DNA of 64,000 nucleotides from Anagrus nilaparvatae (taxonomy: Eukaryota; Arthropoda; Insecta; Hymenoptera; Mymaridae). Numbering within the stretch: position 1 is the first letter of the stretch; the number at the start of each line of letters is the position of its first letter. Below the pieces are notes generated by a model that ran no database searches, was not told where the DNA came from, and saw nothing but the letters and a program-made list of their open reading frames with translations. This document shows positions 40,401-49,400 of this stretch, piece by piece. The stretch covers positions 20,952,501-21,016,500 of the forward strand of contig JAKSXM010000272.1 of NCBI GenBank assembly GCA_022575985.1, in the 5' to 3' direction. The position numbers were made by a program, and so were the translations under genes.

Positions 40401-43400
40401 CCGTGTATGCTTAGCGGACATAGATAATTAAGCGAATTCTCAAATTTGGGAAGAGGTGCCGCAATGAGCCTAAGTAGGCATCATTGTTGTACATTCCTAA
40501 GTGTGTAAAAAATTGTTTAGCCAAATCCTATGTCAGAGATGGGAGATATTGGCCTCAGACCGAGCCTTATCTACAGCCCGTGTATGCTTTGCGGACATAG
40601 ATAATTAAGCGAATTCTCAAATTTGGGAAGAGGTGCCGCAATGAGCCTAAGTAGGCATCATTGTTGTACATTCCTAAGTGTGTAAAAAATTTTTTAGCCA
40701 AATCCTATGTCAGAGATGGGAGATATTAGTCCCAGACTGAGTTATCTATAGCTCGTGTATATGCTTAGCGGACATTTAGCGGATTTAGCTAAAAATTTTT
40801 TTACAGACTTCGGAATGTCCAAAAATGATGCCTACTTAGGCTCATTGCGGCACCTCTTCCCAAATTTGAGAATTCGCTTAATTATCTTTGTCCGCTAAGC
40901 ATACACGGGCTGTAGATAAGGCTCGGATTGGGGCCAATATCTCCCATCTCTGACATACGATTTAGCTAAAAATTTTTTTACAGACTTAGGAATGTACAAC
41001 AATGATGCCTACTTAGGCTCATTGCGGCACCTCTTCCTAAATTTGAGAATTCGCTTAATTATCTTTGTCCGCTAAGCATACACGGGCTGTAGATAAGGCT
41101 CGGTCTGTGGCCAATATCTCCCATCTCGGACATAGGATTTGGCTAAAAATTTTTTTACAGACTTAGGAATGTACAACAATGATGCCTACTTAGGCTCATT
41201 GCGGCACCTCTTCCTAAATTTGAGAATTCGCTTAATTATCTATGTCCGCTAAGCATACACGGGCTGTAAATAAGGCTCGGTCTGAGGCTAATATCACCCA
41301 TCTCTGACATAGGATTTAGCTAAAAATTTTTTTACAGACTTCGGAATGTCCAAAAATGATGCCTACTTAGGCTCATTGCGGCACCTCTTCCTAAATTTGA
41401 GAATTCGCTTAATTATCTTTGTCCGCTAAGCATACACGGGCTGTAGATAAGGCTCGGTCTGTGGCCAATATCTCCCATCTCGGACATAGGATTTGGCTAA
41501 AAATTTTTTTACAGACTTAGGAATGTACAACAATGATGCCTACTTAGGCTCATTGCGGCACCTCTTCCTAAATTTGAGAATTCGCTTAATTATCTATGTC
41601 CGCTAAGCATACACGGGCTGTAAATAAGGCTCGGTCTGAGGCTAATATCACCCATCTCTGACATAGGATTTAGCTAAAAATTTTTTTACAGACTTCGGAA
41701 TGTCCAAAAATGATGCCTACTTAGGCTCATTGCGGCACCTCTTCCTAAATTTGAGAATTCGCTTAATTATCTTTGTCCGCTAAGCATACACGGGCTGTAG
41801 ATAAGACTCGGTCTGTGGCCAATATCTCCCATCTCGGACATAGGATTTGGCTAAAAATTTTTTTACAGACTTAGGAATGTACAACAATGATGCCTACTTA
41901 GGCTCATTGCGGCACGTCTTCCTAAATTTGAGAATTCGCTTAATTATCTTTGTCCGCTAAGCATACACGGGCTGTAAATAAGGCTCGGTCTGAGGCTAAT
42001 ATCTCCCATCTCTGACATAGGATTTAGCTAAAAAATTTTTTTCGGGCTTAGGACAGTCCAAAAATGATGCCTACTTAGGCTCATTGCGGCACCTCTTCCC
42101 AAATTTGAGAATTCGCTTAATTATCTATGTCCGCTAAGCATACACGGGCTGTAGATAAGGCTCGGTCTGTGGCCAATATCTCCCATCTCGGACATAGGAT
42201 TTGGCTAAAAATTTTTTTACAGACTTAGGAATGTACAACAATGATGCCTACTTAGGCTCATTGCGGCACGTCTTCCTAAATTTGAGAATTCGCTTAATTA
42301 TCTTTGTCCGCTAAGCATACACGGGCTGTAAATAAGGCTCGGTCTGAGGCTAATGTCTCCCATCTCTGACATAGGATTTAGCTAAAAAATTTTTTTCGGG
42401 CTTAGGACAGTCCAAAAATGATGCCTACTTAGGCTCATTGCGGCACCTCTTCCCAAATTTGAGAATTCGCTTAATTATCTATGTCCGCTAAGCATACACG
42501 GGCTGTAGATAAGGCTCGGATTGGGGCCAATATCTCCCATCTCTGACATACGATTTAGCTAAAAATTTTTTTACAGACTTAGGAATGTACAACAATGATG
42601 CCTACTTAGGCTCATTGCGGCACCTCTTCCTAAATTTGAGAATTCGCTTAATTATCTATGTCCGCTAAGCATACACGGGCTGTAAATAAGGCTCGGTCTG
42701 AGGCTAATATCTCCCATCTCTGACATAGGATTTAGCTAAAAAAATTTTTTCGGGCTTAGGACAGTCCAAAAATGATGCCTACTTAGGCTCATTGCGGCAC
42801 CTCTTCCCAAATTTGAGAATTCGCTTAATTATCTATGTCCGCTAAGCATACACGGGCTGTAGATAAGGCTCGGATTGGGGCCAATATCTCCCATCTCTGA
42901 CATACGATTTAGCTAAAAATTTTTTTACAGATTTAGGAATGTACAACAATGATGACTACTTAGGCTCATTGCGGCACCTCTTCCTAAATTTGAGAATTCG
43001 CTTAATTATCTTTGTCCGCTAAGCATACACGGGCTGTAGATAAGGCTCGGATTGGGGCCAATGTCTCCCATCTCTGACATACGCTTTAGCTAAAAATTTT
43101 TTTACAGACTTAGGAATGTACAGCAATGATGCCTACTTAGGCTCATTGCGGCACCTTTTACTAAATTCATATTGAGTATTTCACTGGACGCGTATAGTCT
43201 TCCGTACGTTTCGCCGCTAGATCTCGCCGCCAAAGTAACCTTCATTGGATAAAGATGATCATTTGCCATCAATCAAAGTAATTGCTAATAGACTAAAAGC
43301 TCGTTTTAATGAAAAGAACGTACTAGTAAGAAGAAGTCAATGGGATGATGATTATTATTTTACTATTTGTGAAAAATATGATTTAGATGAAGATAAACCC

Positions 43401-46400
43401 AAGAAAAAAACTCCAAGTAAAAATCCAAAAAAATCAACAACAAAAACTCAATCAACTAATGGTGTAACAGGTGAAAAGGATTCTTCTAAAGATGATTCAG
43501 ACATTAAAGAATCAATGCAAAAAATTTTTAACTACATCGATAACGAAGGTAGTCGCCAGTATACTTTTGAAGAGTTCAAAGATGATGTTCTAGAAGAAAA
43601 AGATTATGTACCAAAAGCAGAAGAAGTCTCAAGTAAACTTAAAGAACATTATGGCAAAGAAAATGTCGAAATATCTAAAAAGTCAGGAAATAACCTTTGT
43701 TATAATATAATTTTATAATCTTATTTTTCGGAAAAGTATGTAGTTGAACTACATAATCAAGTTTAATTTTATATTCAATTAATTTTTTATTATCTATAAT
43801 GTAAGACTTCTAAATTGTATTGTTTTATGTATTATTCGTAAAGAAGAGAATTAATTATTTTTTTATACATAAAGTTGATTTTTTTTATAAAGTAGTTTTT
43901 TATTCATTTTTTTCTTTTTCAAAACTCATACAAGAGTATTTAAAATTCAAAAAAAAACTAAAATAACCCAAAGTCTAATATACTGTAAATTTTACATTCT
44001 CAGTCTATTTATTATTTATATAATCATCAAAAAGTAAAAATAAAAAATTAGATTTAGTAGCGCTATAAATGATATCAAATTTACTTTATTTTTTTGCAAT
44101 TGTCTAAAATTTTTTCTATGCATAATTTAAAATTTATGCATGAATAATGCATAAATTAATAATAATAAAAGTGACATAAATATTTAAAAATTTTAAGAAA
44201 AATCACATAAATTTTTGTCTTATAGAAAAAAATTGTAGATTATAATTTGATGCATAATTTATGAGAAATTTCTATATACATAATTTTTTTGAATCTAATT
44301 ATATTTATGAATTTTTTTTTCTTCATAAAATATTATATGACAAAAAATTTTTTTTTTTTTAATATGCAAAAAAAGAAAAATTTATCTGATGCATGAACAG
44401 TAGACATGTATATAAAATTTTCATCCATAAAAGATTAAAACTTCTCATTTTCAGGATTTGCATGGAGATGATTTTACATTACAGTAGTTTTGCCTTGTTT
44501 TTGTTTTTTATTTTAAAACAAAAGTCTCATCGATCAGTAAACTCTCGTTGACAAGTGACCCGTAGTAGTATTTCGAGAAATTCCAATAGAACGATGTGAA
44601 TAATGAAGTGATAGTCGATAATATATCACGATACAAACATGTAATATATAAATGTACTCTTACGATATATAAATTTATACCTGAATGAACATCGCTGCTA
44701 TTTAATGATTTAATGAAAAATTCATCTCTCAAGGGAAATTTTACAATATGAAAATTTAATTTATTACAATTCGAATAATAAGAAGAATTTTCTGTGTTGA
44801 TTTCATGAAATATTTCAATTAATTTATTCATCAAACGTTATTAACTTTTATTAATTAATTTTCTAAATTTTAATTAATAATATACGTTTTAGTGCATTAA
44901 ATGTAGTTTTTTATGATGAATTTTCAGTCTGTAAAGCAAGATCTTAATTATCTCACATTGATTTTTTTTTTTTTATTTATAAGTACACGATTAAGTTGCT
45001 TTGCTTTTTTTAAATGCTTGGAATGCAAGATCGAAAATTAGCTTGGAATTAAAAATTTTTATTGTTACATTCATTATAAATAAGAGATTCAGATTCAATA
45101 CCCAAATTAGAAAAAAATTTTATTTTAATATTTTGTGGTATAAGTCATCAGCTGATCAAAATCAGAGGCATATTTTAAAGAATAGTTTGAAATTCAATCA
45201 AAGTAACCTAGACGTGTAGTGGAAATCAATGGAAATTGATCGAAAAAAATGTTTGCATTACATTTTAAAAATTAAAAATTTCAGAATTTCTAGTTTTTTG
45301 AGTCCTAATGCTTGTGCTTCAATAAATGGCATTTTTCGCCAATTCAAAAAATTTTAAAGTCAGTTTATGAGCTTACCCAATTTTCTGATCTATTCAAGTT
45401 GATTGTGATATCAATGACTTTTAACTTCATGCATAATTTCAGTTACAAAATTGCGTGCTTAATAAACCGATACTCTAATTATAGCATTTAATCAAGCAAG
45501 CTAGATATTACTAAAACGGTTACCCTTATACAATAATCAAAAACCATTTTAGAATGTAATTTATAATTTAACTACTTTACCTCTATTTAACTGATTAAGG
45601 CTAATGTGTTTATACATAATTTAACACTGATGTTCGCAAGGGACTCTTTATCTCAGATCACTTGTTTTCAAATCTCTTAGTTTTATTCCCTCAGAAACTA
45701 ACTGATTATAAAACTAATAAAATAAACTCTTGGCGAGTGGAAAGCTTTTTACTAAAATTTTTAATTCTAATATACAAAGTAATTAATTTTATGCGAATCT
45801 TCATAGTCTTCACTATTTAAATTATTTGTGTTTATAAAGAGATACTAAGTAATTCAAAGCAAATATTCTATATAAGCAAAATGATTGATTACCGTAATTT
45901 GTAATTATTCAGATATATCTCAAAAATTAACGGAGTTTCTTAGAATTTTGTGATTCATAGTTCGCGAAATTTTACTTTTTTAAATGTTTTTTGATAAATA
46001 ATTACTACTGGATCATTAACCTCGTAAACTCTGATAAATAAATGTGGTCTTTGATGTTATTCAAAAATTTTATTTTTTAACTCACTTGCGTATATAACTC
46101 ACTCTCAAACTAAAAATCAATTAAATAGTTTTTCAAGCTTCCTTGTATCGTCAAAAAGATATAGGTTTCAAATGAGGTTTCAAATAATAGGGGCTTGCAT
46201 GCTTCAAATTTTCATAATTTTTCATCAGAGATCTGACGTCAGATGTATTTGCATACGCGATAAGCGAGACATCATCACTTTTTTAATTTTCATTTTTTTG
46301 AAAAATAAAAAAATATGTGTAATATTTTTTAATCTAGTTTTAAATTATGCAATAAGAAATCATTAAAATTCTGACCCATGCAAGCCCCCTATTCTTAAAA

Positions 46401-49400
46401 TTTAGTAAAAATCCAACTTCCGCCCTTATTAATATGTTGAAACAATTTTTTTTTTCGTCATTGTTAAAAACTTATTTTTTGGCGTAAAACTTGGCACGGA
46501 ATTTCTTAAATTCGTTCTACGTCATGGTAGGCAAAAAATATTGTAAGTGCTATAGGCAAAAATTTTTAGAAACACCTTTTGCGCTCTGGATACTTACAAA
46601 GGGAGTCTTGAGTTGGATCTGCCAGATCTTGACCCAACTTAGCCTTTCTTATGTTGAAAAAACATTTCCCATATCTATAGTTCGATCTCATAGGTTTTCT
46701 GAGCTTAGAAACGCGAGCTACAATGTTAAAAAATGAGTTTCTTAAGTACTTTTCCGTACAACGCTGTCACCTTGCAATTCAATAAAAAAACTTCTGGTTG
46801 GTCTCGTTTTTTTTGTATTTACTTTTTCCGTAATATTCAATAAACCACATACCAGTTTTAACCAAAATAGTGAGAAAATTAGTGCTAAAAAAGTTCGGTT
46901 TACCGCATTTAAAACTAGACACACACACAAAAAAACAAATGAACCAGAAGTTTTTTGGTTGACTTGTAATCTAGTAGCGTTATTGCACGAAAAAATACTT
47001 AAAAGTCCCATTTTTTAACATTGAAGCTCGCTGTTCTAAGCCTACAAGACCTATGAGATTGAACTAGATTATTGGGAGTGATTTTTCAACACCACAAGAA
47101 ACTACCTTTAATCATTAAAAATGACAAATAATTCATGAACTAGCTGTTCCTAGTTTCTTAACATACTAAAAACAAGTTTATTTAAGTAAATCACAAATTG
47201 CTTATTGAGCTATAAAACGAAATAAGTTACATTTTCTAACACTTGATAAAAAATACTATTTTTTCTAAAATGAAATAAAACTAGCATATAAAATTTCAAA
47301 AGCACCGTCAAAGAAGTTATTTTCTTTTTATAAAAGTTGTAATTTTGAATCTCGTTTTGAATTCTTTTGAATAAAAAAATATTTTAAAATAAAACTTGTA
47401 TATATTTTATTTAAGCATAAAATAAAAAATTTTATCAAAAAAATATACAAAATTACATAAAAAATAAAAATATATATACAATTTTAAAAGACCGAATAAA
47501 GCGTTTGCAACAAAGAATTTAGCAATTTTTTTTTGTTTTTGAATTCTCTCTTACAAATTAGAATCGACTATATGCATTTATAGTATATTATAGTAGAAGT
47601 ATAAAAAAATAATGTATTATATTCATGAGGGAAGTCAGCAGTTTTTTGTTGTTTTTTATATCCTTTGGGAGTTTAAAGTCGATAAGCAGAGAAATTTTGT
47701 GGTCGAATAAGTAATTTTATAGAAATAAAAGAACCTTTTTGAAAAATAGACGATAGTAACAGGAAACTTACTGTTTGCTTCATTTACTATAAAATTATAT
47801 GCATCCTTTATTTTTTATACTGAAGCTATAAGCATAAAAATTTATTTGCTACATATAATCTACTGCTTGCATATAGAAAAAAAAATTCTGTAGAAAAAGC
47901 TCTCTTTTTTATATTAATGTGTGACTAGGGGAGCCCAGGACATTTGGAATACTAAATGGCACCAAATGGTTATGGATCAGTTTATTATGTTTAAAAAATA
48001 TCAGATTCTCTTCATTCATGCTAATGGGGTTTATGGATCTAAAAAATTACAGGGCACTCAAATAGTTCTAGTTGATCTTATTTTTGTTTTGTAAGGTCTA
48101 CTCTACCCTCTAAATCGTTATTTTTTTCCATTACTTTGCCGATTTTTAAAAATATTTGGTGAAAACATTTTATAGATCTCAAAAATGATATCATCCCAAA
48201 ATTTATAGTTGATGCATCGTTAATGTTAACTAGCAATGTTAAATGCATCCAAAAATTTTAATTGAACATAAATGGACCCACCAAGGCTTAGGTCACTTAA
48301 AACGATTTTCGGGGTGTCGTCTGTTTTTCAATGGCTAATTATGAGTAGTTAATGTTATATCGCCCAAAATAAGAAAAAAATTCAAATTCTTGAAAACTAT
48401 TGCTGATTTAGACGAATCTTGGCAGCTATTCACAGTTTTCAGAATAGCTGATTACGATTTTAAAACCAGATTTTTAAAATACAAAATGGCGGATTTCTAA
48501 TCTCGAAATCGGTAATTTGAGTTATTTTTGGCTTATTTAGGGTAATATAGCATTAAGTATACTCAAAACTGGACATTGGAAAATGGATCAATCTTCAAAA
48601 TCGTTTTCAGTGACCAAAAATACGTAGAATCCAAGTTGGATTAATTTTTATATGCAATAAAAATTTTTGGATAAATTTAATATTGCTAGCAGCTTGACTA
48701 ATAAATTCCCGAAAATTTGCAATTGAAACGTCAATGAAGTAAATTAACATTTCATTAGAAAAAATTGTTCCATACTGATCGCTTTTTTTTAATTTACATT
48801 ATTATTTTCTAAAAATAAGAAAATTAAAAAAAATATTTTTCTACAATATAAAATTGATAAATTTTTGCCATGTAAACAATTTTGTTATAAAGTAAAAAGG
48901 TTTATTATAATGATAAAATATTAAATTTATTTTAATAATATTCTGTATCATATAAAAATTACAAAAAGAGATCAATCAGTAATATAATGGAACAAAAATT
49001 TTTTATGCAAAAAAACATTTTTTAACATGGGTATATTTCGTTTTATATTTTTACTTTGATCTTTTCTTTTATCATATTGAGTATTGACGTGTAAATAAAG
49101 ATTAATTTTCAATTTATTATGTAAATTTTTTTGTATATTAAAAGTTGTCTTATTTTTTGATTTTTTTGAAAGAAGTATAAACATTTTTAAGGTTTAAAAA
49201 ATCATGATTTTTGCTAATTTTAAATATTTTTGGATGCATAATCTGATACTAAAAATCATTTTTGTTTTCATTATTGAGTTTGGCCTTTTCTGTTAAAAAA
49301 AAGAATAGAATTTTAAGCAAAATAATTTCTGGAATCCTTTTTTGTATTAGTTTTCAAAAAATCCGGAAAATTCTGACTCGATTTTCAGATTGGTACTGTC

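Larger units (their letters stand above)
39832..43245. mobile_element. Satellite-bearing foldback-like DNA transposon, non-autonomous
   Basis: 3,414 bp. The ends are perfect inverted repeats of about 35 bp, beginning ATGAAGGTTACTTTGGCGGC and continuing GAGATCTAGCGGCGA. Weaker matching (TACGGAAG, CCAGTGA) extends to about 65 bp. It is flanked by the exact 8-bp duplication TGGATAAA. After a left unique part (about 39896-40085) the interior is entirely a 177-bp satellite, in one orientation to about 40785 and in the opposite orientation to about 43165. There is no transposase frame, so it must have been moved in trans. An 8-bp duplication fits hAT or P superfamilies. Inverted arms built of tandem repeats recall Drosophila Foldback and Galileo elements; Galileo belongs to the P superfamily. 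The superfamily is not settled. Confidence 0.88.
38758..43718 (+). pseudogene. DCQY gene 2, split by a 3.4-kb transposon
   Basis: Paralogue of the gene at 36269. Residues 1-358 (38758-39831) carry the same Cys/His modules, a complete first DCQY module and the start of the second ([18 protein letters not shown]). The frame then enters the inserted element and ends at 39928-39930 after 32 element-derived residues, giving a 390-residue product. The rest of module 2 and all of module 3 resume at 43254 and stay open to TAA at 43716-43718. If the element and one copy of the 8-bp duplication were absent, the two parts would be in frame (about 512 residues against 504 for copy 1). The downstream half shows no stop or frameshift, so the break is recent. 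It could be a truncated gene, a polymorphic insertion, or an insertion removed by splicing. The third DCQY repeat here has 'SRQY' in place of 'DCQY', losing the Cys. Confidence 0.8.

Noticed and set aside
40086..43165. CRISPR-like regular array
   Set aside because: The repeats are contiguous 177-bp units without unique spacers, in eukaryotic DNA, and flip orientation; it is a satellite.
44508..44834. 108-codon open frame on the minus strand
   Set aside because: No recognisable domain, no signal peptide and no clear splice or promoter context; AT-rich chance frame in an intron.
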